The translations under genes and the position numbers were made by a program. From NCBI RefSeq assembly GCF_003397705.1, contig NZ_QJVB01000004.1, positions 1 to 64,000 on the forward strand: a stretch of DNA of 64,000 nt, in the 5' to 3' direction. Positions 8,781 to 17,297 of this stretch are shown one piece after another (position 1 is the first letter of the stretch; each line of letters opens with the position of its first letter). The stretch comes from Gardnerella swidsinskii. GTDB taxonomy: Bacteria; Actinomycetota; Actinomycetes; Actinomycetales; Bifidobacteriaceae. The notes beneath the pieces are model-generated. The model saw only the letters and a list, made by a program, of their open reading frames with translations. It did no database searches and was not told where the DNA came from.

Positions 8781-9569
8781 ATGGAAGAAAATGCAGTAAT
8801 TTGCGCACAAAATTTGAATATTTCGTACGGGAATCGCGCTGTTGTAAAAGATGTTTCTTTTACCATTAATAGTGGCGAATTCGTGGGATTACTTGGCGCA
8901 AACGGTGCCGGTAAAACAACGCTATTTCGTGCAATTATGGGTTTGATTCCGCATACTGGAAAACTCGAAGTGCGTGCTCCTCATATGGAAGGTGCGAAAC
9001 TTAATTCTCGCGTATCTTACGTTGGATACGTGCCTCAACGTCACGATATTGCGTGGGATTTCCCACTTTCTGTTTTAGATGTAGTGATGATGGGTAGGAT
9101 TCGTCATATTGGTTACGTTCGTCGCGCTAAAAAAGAAGATTACGAGATCGCATTAAACTCGCTTGAACGCACAGGAATGGCTGATTTCCAAGATCGCACG
9201 ATTGGTGAACTTTCTGGAGGTCAGCGGCAACGCGTTCTTGTTGCGCGAGCATTGGCTGGAGAGCCGCGTTTACTTTTGCTAGACGAACCGTTTACTGGAC
9301 TTGATATGCCTACTCAGGAACTGCTTACCGATTTGTTCTTAAAATTGTCTGCTTCTGGTGAAGCAATTCTCATGAGCTCGCACGATATTATTGGTTCAAT
9401 TAACTCATGCTCGAGAATAATGCTATTTGATGGCACTATTGTGGGCGACGATGAGCCGCAACATTTGCAAACAGAACAGTGGGTACGAACCTTCCACGTA
9501 GCTCCGCAAAATCCGCTTATTAAAGCAGTTGAGCGCGTAATTGGTAAGGAAAGTGTGGTGAAAGAGTAA
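8781..9569 (+). CDS. Metal ABC transporter ATP-binding protein (anchored-repeat type)
   Basis: This ATPase of 262 residues has Walker A GANGAGKTT, signature LSGGQRQR and Walker B LLLLDEP followed by the switch His (SSHD). It belongs to the ZnuC/MntA group of metal importers and would power the permease encoded next. The start at 8781 is chosen because AAAGG (8768-8772) sits at proper distance; an upstream ATG at 8748 overlaps the lipoprotein gene and adds residues with no family match. Its stop overlaps the permease start, a sign of coupled translation. Confidence 0.9.
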   Translation: MEENAVICAQNLNISYGNRAVVKDVSFTINSGEFVGLLGANGAGKTTLFRAIMGLIPHTGKLEVRAPHMEGAKLNSRVSYVGYVPQRHDIAWDFPLSVLDVVMMGRIRHIGYVRRAKKEDYEIALNSLERTGMADFQDRTIGELSGGQRQRVLVARALAGEPRLLLLDEPFTGLDMPTQELLTDLFLKLSASGEAILMSSHDIIGSINSCSRIMLFDGTIVGDDEPQHLQTEQWVRTFHVAPQNPLIKAVERVIGKESVVKE

Positions 9570-10432
9570 TGTTATCTCCAATAGAATTTATACAAGATTT
9601 AACAAATCCAGACCTTTGGTTTTTGCTAAAAGCGCTTATTGTAGCGTGCCTTTCTAGCGTAATTTGCGGTGTAGTTGGATGCTACGTAGTACTTAGAGGA
9701 ATGGCGTTTATTGGAGATGCTGTAGCTCACTCAGTATTCCCAGGACTTGCTATAGCCTTCGTATTGCAAGGAAATCTGCTATTTGGAGGAGCGCTCGCAG
9801 GAGTTGCAACTGCGCTAATCGTATCTATTTTTAGCCAAAATCGCAGGCTTCGCGAAGACTCATTTATTGGCGTATTTTTCGTATCTGCTTTCGCTCTTGG
9901 AATTGTGATTATTTCTAAAGCATCTGGCTACGCCGGCTCTTTGGAATCCTTCTTGTTTGGCTCGATTACAGGTATTCCTGATTCAGATATTGCTGTTGTT
10001 GCTTTTACTGGTTTGATTATTTTGGCTATATTATGCATGTTCCACAAAGAGCTTGTGTGCGTATCGATGGATCGAGAAACTTCGCGCGCAATGGGATTGC
10101 CAGTTGCATGGTTAGATGGAATGTTGTACGTGTTAGTGGCTATCGCTGTAGTTGTTTCCGTGCAAATTATTGGAAACGTGCTTGTGCTTGCTCTGCTTGT
10201 GACTCCTGCTGCAACTGCGCGACTGCTTACCGATCGGCTATCTAGGATGATGATTTTAGCTCCTGTTATTGGTTGCGTTTCTTCGATTATTGGAATGTAT
10301 ATTTCGTGGAGCTTTGATACAGCAACAGGCGGAACAATTGTGCTCGTAGCAACCGCTCTATTCGTGCTCGCTTGGGCGTGCTCTCCTAAACATGGGTTGA
10401 TTGCAAAAGTAGGTCGTAGCGTAGGTTTATAG
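9569..10432 (+). CDS. Metal ABC transporter permease (ABC-3 family)
   Basis: This 287-residue membrane protein of the ZnuB/MntB family has about eight hydrophobic helices and the family segments YVVLRGMAFIGDAVAHSVFPG and GNVLVLALLVTPAATARL. It forms the channel with the ATPase and the lipoprotein. Start and stop overlap with the ATPase gene (TAATG). No terminator is seen before plsC 21 bp downstream, so read-through is possible. Confidence 0.9.
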   Translation: MLSPIEFIQDLTNPDLWFLLKALIVACLSSVICGVVGCYVVLRGMAFIGDAVAHSVFPGLAIAFVLQGNLLFGGALAGVATALIVSIFSQNRRLREDSFIGVFFVSAFALGIVIISKASGYAGSLESFLFGSITGIPDSDIAVVAFTGLIILAILCMFHKELVCVSMDRETSRAMGLPVAWLDGMLYVLVAIAVVVSVQIIGNVLVLALLVTPAATARLLTDRLSRMMILAPVIGCVSSIIGMYISWSFDTATGGTIVLVATALFVLAWACSPKHGLIAKVGRSVGL

Positions 10433-10452
10433 CATGCTGCACAATAGAAAGC

Positions 10453-11337
10453 ATGGTATCAAAAGGAAAACCTTCGCCAAGAAGTGCAGTAAAACCACTC
10501 AGTGATGAGCAAGTAAAGCTTTTAGCAAGTAAACACAATTTAGTTGATCCAACGTATTACTATCCAACAGGAAAACGTAAGCCAAATCAGGCAGAAATTG
10601 ACGCGCAAAATCCTAAAGCCGCAGAAAGGTTGCTCGAAGGAACGTCGCGCGTATTGCGTTCGCGTTGCAAAGTAAAGGCGTGGGGATTAGAAAACGTGCC
10701 AGAAGAAGGCGTGTTTATTACCGCTTGCACACACGTGACGATGTTTGATGTTTTCATACCTATGACTGCACTATTCCACCAAGGTCGTCGTCCGCGCTAC
10801 ATGGCAAAAGCGGAACTCGCTCACTGGCCAATCTTAGGCAAATGGTTCCAGCTTGTAGGCATGCAGCCGGTTCCTCGCAGAAGCGGAAAAGCGCGAGAAA
10901 TAGAAGAAGAATCTATTAAAATCCTCACCAATGGCAGACCTTTAAGTGTATGGCCTGAAGGAACAGTTACGCGCGATCCTAAAAAATGGCCTATGAGCAT
11001 GAAGCCCGGAATTGGTATAATTGCTCTCGAAGCATCGCGCAGACTCGGACATCAGATTCCGCTATTTTGCGCGGTTACATGGGGCGCGGCAAGCATTAAC
11101 CACTGGTGGCCATGGCCAAAGAAAAATGTTGTAATGTGCTACGATACTCAACTTGATTATGCTGACTTGCTAAAGGGGAGTGAAAATTGGGGAGAGCTAC
11201 CTCCTCTTGAATCTGCTGAAGAGTTGGCTCGTCGCGTGCGTGTGCGTATGACGCAGATTATGGAAGAAATTCGTGGAGAAAAATCTCCTGCAGGATACTT
11301 TGATTACAGGCAGATGAAACGCGTTACGGAAGAATAA
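10453..11337 (+). CDS. plsC: 1-acyl-sn-glycerol-3-phosphate acyltransferase
   Basis: This 294-residue protein acylates lysophosphatidate to phosphatidate in phospholipid synthesis at the membrane. The catalytic HX4D motif is HVTMFD, followed by the acceptor-site motifs RYMAKAEL and VWPEGTVTR. There is a 60-residue N-terminal extension ahead of the catalytic domain. It is followed by gpsA, which makes the glycerol-3-phosphate backbone, and the two plausibly form one phospholipid unit. Confidence 0.85.
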   Translation: MVSKGKPSPRSAVKPLSDEQVKLLASKHNLVDPTYYYPTGKRKPNQAEIDAQNPKAAERLLEGTSRVLRSRCKVKAWGLENVPEEGVFITACTHVTMFDVFIPMTALFHQGRRPRYMAKAELAHWPILGKWFQLVGMQPVPRRSGKAREIEEESIKILTNGRPLSVWPEGTVTRDPKKWPMSMKPGIGIIALEASRRLGHQIPLFCAVTWGAASINHWWPWPKKNVVMCYDTQLDYADLLKGSENWGELPPLESAEELARRVRVRMTQIMEEIRGEKSPAGYFDYRQMKRVTEE

Positions 11338-11478
11338 AAAATATACAGAAGAATAAAATAAAGTATCTTTTAAAAATCCCGTAAAGCGGCATGTGTAGAA
11401 TTATGTAATAGTGTGATTACAAATAAATAGCTATACAGTAGCTTATAAAACTCACAACCGAAAGGCAGGACGTAAAAC

Positions 11479-12474
11479 ATGAACATTACGGTGTTGGGTG
11501 CTGGTGCTTGGGGAACTGCGTTTGGACAAGTACTTGCGGATGCAGGAAATCAAGTGACAATGTGGGCAATAGAGCCAGAAATTGTTGAAGGAATTCGCGA
11601 TCATCATCATAATGGCGTGCGTCTGCCTAGCGTAGAAAAACTTCCAGAAAACATGACTGCAACTGGGGACCGAGCAGAGGCTGTTGCAAATGCGGATATT
11701 GTAGTCGTGGCGATTGCGGCACAGTTTGCTCGCGTTGCGTTGGAAGGTTTTGTGGGTTTGATTCCACAAAATGCGATCGTTGTTTCGCTGATGAAAGGCA
11801 TTGAGCGCACAACCGGCAAACGTATGGATGAAGTTGTGTGCGAAGCTTTGAACTTACCGCGTAACCGTTTTGCTGCACTTTCCGGACCAAACTTGAGCAA
11901 GGAAGTTGCATCTCGCCACCCGGCTGCAGCAGTAGTTGCTTGCGCAGAAAAATCTCAGGCAGAAGTAGTTGCAAAAGCATGCTCAAACAGCTACTTTAAA
12001 GCATTTGTGTCAACAGACGTAATCGGCGTAGAAATGTGTGGCTCGCTTAAAAACGTGGTTGCGCTCGCAGTTGGTATGGCTCGAGGTGCAGGATATGGCG
12101 AAAACACGGCGGCTATGATTGAAACGCGCGGTTTGGCAGAATTGACGGCATTGGGCGTAGCAGAAGGCGCGGATTCGCGCACTTTTGCAGGTCTTGCTGG
12201 CTTTGGTGATTTAGTTGCAACTTGTGGATCTCCTCTAAGCCGCAACTATACTTTCGGTGCAAATCTTGGAAAAGGCATGAGCGTTGAAGAAGCAACTGCC
12301 GTGAGCAATGGTGTTGCAGAAGGCGTGCCAACCACAAGCGCAGTAGTTGCAATGGGCAAGCGTTTGGGTGTTGCAACTCCGCTTGCAAGTGCAATGGCTC
12401 GCGTGCTTGAAGAAGGAATTTCCTGCCAAGAAATGCTCGCAATGCTTTTCGACGACGACGTTTGCGAAGAGTAA
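11479..12474 (+). CDS. gpsA: Glycerol-3-phosphate dehydrogenase [NAD(P)+]
   Basis: This 331-residue cytosolic enzyme reduces dihydroxyacetone phosphate to sn-glycerol-3-phosphate. It shows the dinucleotide motif GAGAWGTAFGQVLADAG at the N-terminus, SGPNLSKE, and the catalytic Lys in CGSLKNVVALAVGM. The C-terminal domain has the family's GFGDLVATC and SRNYTFG. AAAGGCAGG precedes the start. It is full length. Confidence 0.93.
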   Translation: MNITVLGAGAWGTAFGQVLADAGNQVTMWAIEPEIVEGIRDHHHNGVRLPSVEKLPENMTATGDRAEAVANADIVVVAIAAQFARVALEGFVGLIPQNAIVVSLMKGIERTTGKRMDEVVCEALNLPRNRFAALSGPNLSKEVASRHPAAAVVACAEKSQAEVVAKACSNSYFKAFVSTDVIGVEMCGSLKNVVALAVGMARGAGYGENTAAMIETRGLAELTALGVAEGADSRTFAGLAGFGDLVATCGSPLSRNYTFGANLGKGMSVEEATAVSNGVAEGVPTTSAVVAMGKRLGVATPLASAMARVLEEGISCQEMLAMLFDDDVCEE

Positions 12475-12545
12475 GTAGCGTTTGCGAAAATAATCAAAAC
12501 TAGTCCAAAATAATTAGAATAATTCAAAATATATAAAGGAAAAAA

Positions 12546-13688
12546 ATGACGAAAAAGCGTGTAGTGTTCTTGTATGGCGGTAAGGCAGACGAACATTCGA
12601 TTTCTTGCATATCTGCTGCTGGAGTGCTCAGTGCTGTAGACGAAAATCGTTTTGACATTGTGCGGATCGCAATCACAAAACAAGGCGAATGGATTGTTGG
12701 CGGCGAAGATCCGCGAAACTTCCGTATGGAAGAAGGAGAGCTTCCGGTAATAACAAAAACTGCTGGAACGCGCGATGTTGTGCTAGACCCTGCCAAAGGC
12801 GCAGACGGATTTTTAGCCCGCGAAAATGACGGTACACTTACAAGTTTGGGTCATATTGACGCTGTTTTCCCAGTTCTTCACGGTCCGAACGGTGAAGATG
12901 GCACTTTGCAAGGCTTGCTAGAAATGATGCAAGTTCCATACGTTGGTTGTGGAGTATTGGCTTCGGCTGCGTGCATGGATAAATACTATGCAAAGCAACT
13001 GTTTAAAGCTGCTGGAATTAATGTTGCTCCTGGAATTGCACTTGATGCGCGCAAGTTTGCAAGCGACGCGGAAAATCGCTTTGATGCATACGCAGAAGAA
13101 ATTCTTACTCAAGTTGAAGCAGCAAAACTCGAGTATCCGCTTTTTGTAAAGCCAAGCCGCGCAGGTTCCAGTTTTGGAGTTACAAAAGTTGAATCGCGCG
13201 ATGCTAAAGCCTTAGCAGAAGCTATTTTTGAGGCTTCAGAGCACGATTGGCGAGTGTTGGTAGAGCAGGGAATTGATGCACGAGAAATTGAGTGCGCGGT
13301 TCTTGCAGCTCGCGACGGCGAAGAACCGAAAGCAAGCTGGCCTGGAGAAGTTGTGCTAGACAAGCGCGAGGCTGGTGAAGACCAGTTCTACGATTTTGAC
13401 AGCAAATACATGGATTCCGCAGCTTCGCACGTTGAAGTTCCAGCAAACTTGCCAGCGGAAACTTTAGAGCGCGTTCGCAAAACGGCGCTTGCAGCGTTCA
13501 AAGCGGCAGATGGGCGGGGACTAAGTCGCGTAGATTCTTTTGTAACTAAAGATGGTCGCGTAATTCTTAACGAAATCAACACGATGCCTGGATTTACGCC
13601 AATCTCCATGTATCCAAAAGCTTGGGAAGCAACTGGAATAAGCTACAACGATTTAATCACAAAGCTTATTGAAGGCGTTTTGAAATAA
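12546..13688 (+). CDS. ddl: D-alanine--D-alanine ligase
   Basis: This 380-residue ATP-grasp enzyme joins two D-alanines for peptidoglycan precursors. Visible are the N-terminal LYGGKADEHSIS, HGPNGEDGTLQGLLEM, the ATP-binding VKPSRAGSSFGVTKV and the metal site INEINTMPGFTPISMYP. It starts at ATG after AAAGGAAAAA. It lies 71 bp after gpsA on the same strand. Confidence 0.95.
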   Translation: MTKKRVVFLYGGKADEHSISCISAAGVLSAVDENRFDIVRIAITKQGEWIVGGEDPRNFRMEEGELPVITKTAGTRDVVLDPAKGADGFLARENDGTLTSLGHIDAVFPVLHGPNGEDGTLQGLLEMMQVPYVGCGVLASAACMDKYYAKQLFKAAGINVAPGIALDARKFASDAENRFDAYAEEILTQVEAAKLEYPLFVKPSRAGSSFGVTKVESRDAKALAEAIFEASEHDWRVLVEQGIDAREIECAVLAARDGEEPKASWPGEVVLDKREAGEDQFYDFDSKYMDSAASHVEVPANLPAETLERVRKTALAAFKAADGRGLSRVDSFVTKDGRVILNEINTMPGFTPISMYPKAWEATGISYNDLITKLIEGVLK

Positions 13689-13739
13689 TTTAATCAACTG
13701 TAAAGCAGAAACAAAAAGCAGCAATAAAAAGGAATAAGT

Positions 13740-14741
13740 ATGCAAGATTTGCAAAATTCATGGCGCGACGACACTTATTTGTTAGCGCGCAAACGTCAAG
13801 GAACTATTGGCATGTCTTTATGCGTATTCCTCGTAGTTTGGATTGCTGTTGCCTATGTTCTTGGAGTTCTTTCTTCACAGTTTGTGCCTAAGAGCATGCT
13901 AAGCGACTCTCTTAACACATTACTTGTGTCGGATATTTCGCAGTGTTTAGTCGCTTTACCAATCGCAATGCTTATTATGCGCACTGTTCCTGCGGCAAAA
14001 ACCCGACAATTCTCTATGAAATTTAGCCAATTTGGCGGATTCTTTGCTGTGTGCATACCGATTATGTACATTGGTAATATAGTTGGCGTTTTCCTAGCAA
14101 CAGTTCTTAGCGGTGGCAAAGCAGAAAATCGCGTATCAGACACTATTGCAGCGGGAAATATGTGGGAAACCTTCATATTCGTGGTAATTCTTGCGCCAAT
14201 TGTGGAAGAATGGCTTTTTAGAAAACAGCTGCTTTCTCGTTTGCGCGCGTACGGAGAAAAGCGAGCTATTGTATTTTCTGCACTTGCTTTCGCGCTTTTC
14301 CATATGAACATTTTCCAATTCTTCTACGCATTTGGACTTGGACTTGTTTTTGGCTACATTTATATTCGTACGTCCAAGTTGAGCTACAGCATATTTCTCC
14401 ATATGATTGTGAATTTCCAAGGAAGCATAGTTGCAATGTGGTTGGAAAAGCAGCTGGTTGATGCAAGCGGAAATATGATTGACGTAGAAAAGATGTCTCG
14501 TCAGGAATTAACTAGACTGCCAACCGGTTTTATTCTAGCTGGAATTTATGGGATGTTTATGATTGCCATGCTTATAGTAGGCGTGGTTTTGCTAGTTCGC
14601 CGCCGCAAGTATCTTGTATTCTTCAATGCTCCGCAAGAACTTCCGAATAAAGCTGGCAACAAAGCATTGTACGGAACTGTTGGAGTAATAGCATTTTTGA
14701 TTATTTCAATACTTCTTAATTTGCTAATGTTATTTGTGTAA
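13740..14741 (+). CDS. CPBP-family intramembrane metalloprotease
   Basis: This 333-residue protein has about eight membrane helices and the CPBP (Abi/CAAX protease-like) motifs: Glu156-Glu157 with Arg161 (VEEWLFRKQ), His188 (FALFHMN) and His221 (FLHMIVNF). All predicted metal ligands are present, so it is probably active. The substrate is unknown; bacterial members act in peptide maturation, bacteriocin immunity or surface-protein handling. It is 51 bp after ddl and may share its transcript. Confidence 0.85.
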   Translation: MQDLQNSWRDDTYLLARKRQGTIGMSLCVFLVVWIAVAYVLGVLSSQFVPKSMLSDSLNTLLVSDISQCLVALPIAMLIMRTVPAAKTRQFSMKFSQFGGFFAVCIPIMYIGNIVGVFLATVLSGGKAENRVSDTIAAGNMWETFIFVVILAPIVEEWLFRKQLLSRLRAYGEKRAIVFSALAFALFHMNIFQFFYAFGLGLVFGYIYIRTSKLSYSIFLHMIVNFQGSIVAMWLEKQLVDASGNMIDVEKMSRQELTRLPTGFILAGIYGMFMIAMLIVGVVLLVRRRKYLVFFNAPQELPNKAGNKALYGTVGVIAFLIISILLNLLMLFV

Positions 14742-14806
14742 AAGCGAGTAAAAAATAATCGCATAAAAATAAAATATAAAATAAATCAACGAAGGAGGCG
14801 AAAGTT

Positions 14807-16177
14807 ATGCAAAGCAATCAGTCGACTAAAACTATTCGCGTAGGCCTACTTGGGGCTGGAACTGTTGGGTCTCAAACAGCGCGACTAATAGTTGAACAGT
14901 TCAATGAGCTTAAGAAGCGAACTGACGCTGAAATTGAGCTTGCAGCAGTTGCATGCTTACGCCCGGAAGAAGTTGATGCGCCTTGGATTAAGCGTGATTT
15001 GCTAACTACAGACACTGCCTCTTTGTGCGCTCGCGAAGACATTGATATTATAGTCGAGCTTATTGGCGGACTTGAGCCAGCTCATACTTTTGTAAAAAGT
15101 GCGTTATGCCACGGAAAATCTGTTGTTACTGCAAATAAAGCGTTGCTTGCGAAGTTTGGTCCGGAATTATACGAGTGTGCAGAAAGTCATGGAGTTGACT
15201 TGTACTTTGAGGCGGCTGTAGCAGGAGCGATTCCTATTGTTCGACCGCTTCGAGAGTCACTTATTGGCGACGAAATTACGCAAATTTTCGGGATTGTAAA
15301 CGGAACTACCAACTATATTCTTGACGAAATGACTGTGCGCGGACTTGATTTTGATTTGGCTTTGCACGCGGCTCAAGAAAAGGGTTATGCTGAGGCAGAT
15401 CCGACCGGAGATGTTGAAGGTTTCGATGCTGCAAATAAAGCTGCGATTCTTGCAACTCTTGCATTCCAAATGCCAGTAAGTATTGACGACGTATCCGTTG
15501 AAGGAATTAGCGCGATTACTGCTGAAGATATTGCTGCAGCGAGCGCGGAAAAGCGTGTAATTAAGCTACTTGCAGCAGTCGAAAGGCATTGCGACGGTAA
15601 GTCAAAATCGGATGGCGGAGTAAGCGTTAATGTGTATCCGGCGCTTGTTAGTGCGGAGCACCCTTTGGCGTCGGTTCACGGCAGTTTTAATGCTGTGTTT
15701 GTGAAGGCGCAGGCTGCAGACGATTTGATGTTCTACGGACGCGGTGCCGGCGGCGCTCCAACTGCAAGTGCTGTTGTTGGAGATGTTGTTAGTGCTGCTC
15801 GAAATCTTGTGCGTGGATGCGCAGGTTTTGGCGTGCCAATGTACAACAAGTATGTGCCGGCTTCTAGCGAGCAGACTAGAGCGGATTTTGTGATTCGTTG
15901 CAATATGGAAGATACTTCTTTGGCTTTGTGCAGCGAAGTTATGGATGTTTTTGTAGATCATGGCGTTGCGGCTGAACGTTTGGCTTCGGCGTGCCAAGCT
16001 AAGTATGCGCAAACTGAAGCTGATTCGGATTGCCCACAGTGCGGTCTTGGTGGACCTGGCAGTGTGCGCGTGCTTGTGCGCGAATGTTCGGAAGCTGCAG
16101 TTCAAGCTATTTGTGAGGATTTGCAGAAGTTGGATGTTGTGTGTGGAAAGCCGCTAGTTTTGCGCGTTATAAAGTAG
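14807..16177 (+). CDS. hom: Homoserine dehydrogenase
   Basis: This 456-residue enzyme reduces aspartate semialdehyde to homoserine for threonine and methionine. The N-terminal motif GLLGAGTVGSQTARL binds NAD(P), and NGTTNYILDEM and EADPTGDVEGFDAANK belong to the catalytic domain. The C-terminus (about 355-456) is an ACT-like regulatory region ending in GGPGSVRVLVRE. A strong GAAGGAGG precedes the start. It is followed 19 bp later by thrB, the next threonine step; no thrC is in the window. Confidence 0.95.
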   Translation: MQSNQSTKTIRVGLLGAGTVGSQTARLIVEQFNELKKRTDAEIELAAVACLRPEEVDAPWIKRDLLTTDTASLCAREDIDIIVELIGGLEPAHTFVKSALCHGKSVVTANKALLAKFGPELYECAESHGVDLYFEAAVAGAIPIVRPLRESLIGDEITQIFGIVNGTTNYILDEMTVRGLDFDLALHAAQEKGYAEADPTGDVEGFDAANKAAILATLAFQMPVSIDDVSVEGISAITAEDIAAASAEKRVIKLLAAVERHCDGKSKSDGGVSVNVYPALVSAEHPLASVHGSFNAVFVKAQAADDLMFYGRGAGGAPTASAVVGDVVSAARNLVRGCAGFGVPMYNKYVPASSEQTRADFVIRCNMEDTSLALCSEVMDVFVDHGVAAERLASACQAKYAQTEADSDCPQCGLGGPGSVRVLVRECSEAAVQAICEDLQKLDVVCGKPLVLRVIK

Positions 16178-16196
16178 AGAAGCTGCAGGTGGTCGT

Positions 16197-17264
16197 ATGA
16201 AGCCAGTGTGTAACAGTGTTTCCGTGCGCGTGCCAGCGACTAGCGCAAATCTTGGTTCTGGTTTTGATACAGCCGGTATTGCGCTTGATTATGCGGATTC
16301 TTTAGTTTTTACTCTGGATGATAATCATTCTAAAAATTCGCTTGATTATGCTGGAAACGTGCGCGTAATTATTCACGGCGAAGGCGAGGATACGCTTCCA
16401 AAAGATGAAACGCATCTAGTTGTAGCGACTTTTCGCAAAGCTTGCAAAATATTTGGTCTGCCAAACTTGCGATTTACGTTAGAAGCGCATAATCGGATTC
16501 CGCAAGCGCGCGGTATGGGCTCTTCTGCAGAAGCGATTGTTGCTGCAGTTGCTGCTGCTTGGGCTTTTGCGCACGAAGGTGAGCTTAATCGCGAAGCAAT
16601 TTTCGAAATCGCGGCCGCAATTGAAGGCCATCCAGACAATGTTGCTCCTGCAGTTTTTGGCGGTTTAACGATGAGCTGGAAGCTTGATGCTGGGGAAGGC
16701 AAAGGTTCTGTGCGCGTGGCTGGAGATTGTGAAACTCCGCTTTCTACCGGTTTTCATACTGTGCGATACAAAGTTTCGCAAGATATTTCCGTGTCTGTAT
16801 TTGTTCCTGATTTCGAGCTTTCTACAGAGCTTGCTAGGCGCGCGCTTCCAGCAAAAGTGCCGTATGGTGACGCAATATTTAACGTGTCGCGAGTTGCAAT
16901 GCTACCGGTTGCTTTTGGTGAGTTAAATAGCGATTCTGAAAATGAATTAGGCACAATAAAATCTGATATTTCGAGAAATGCGTTACTTTTTGCAGCAACT
17001 CAAGATGCTCTTCATCAACCGTATCGTGCAAATCTTATGAAAGATTCATGGAAGCTAGTGGAAACGTTGCGCGAGCATGGTTTTGCTGCAGCGATTTCGG
17101 GAGCAGGATCGTGCGTTGCTGTATTTTATGCAGGAGACGCTGAGTGCAATAAGAGTGCGGTTCAAAAAATCGACGCGATTGCTGAGCCGTGGCTTTCGCG
17201 TGCTGGCTGGCGTGTTTTGCATGTGCAGGTTGATTCTATTGGCGTTGCAATAACTCGCGAATAA
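16197..17264 (+). CDS. thrB: Homoserine kinase
   Basis: This 355-residue GHMP kinase phosphorylates homoserine. The N-terminal VRVPATSANLGSGFDTAG, the ATP loop ARGMGSSAEAIVAAV and EGHPDNVAPAVFGG are all present, and the C-terminal ISGAGSCVAVF is the third GHMP motif. It forms an operon with hom. Confidence 0.95.
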   Translation: MKPVCNSVSVRVPATSANLGSGFDTAGIALDYADSLVFTLDDNHSKNSLDYAGNVRVIIHGEGEDTLPKDETHLVVATFRKACKIFGLPNLRFTLEAHNRIPQARGMGSSAEAIVAAVAAAWAFAHEGELNREAIFEIAAAIEGHPDNVAPAVFGGLTMSWKLDAGEGKGSVRVAGDCETPLSTGFHTVRYKVSQDISVSVFVPDFELSTELARRALPAKVPYGDAIFNVSRVAMLPVAFGELNSDSENELGTIKSDISRNALLFAATQDALHQPYRANLMKDSWKLVETLREHGFAAAISGAGSCVAVFYAGDAECNKSAVQKIDAIAEPWLSRAGWRVLHVQVDSIGVAITRE

Positions 17265-17297
17265 CCTATGTGAAGTTGTAAAAGGGAAGGGTAAGGT

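Noticed and set aside
10433..10452. Terminator between the metal permease and plsC
   Set aside because: Only a short GCATGC palindrome is present, with no stable stem plus T run.
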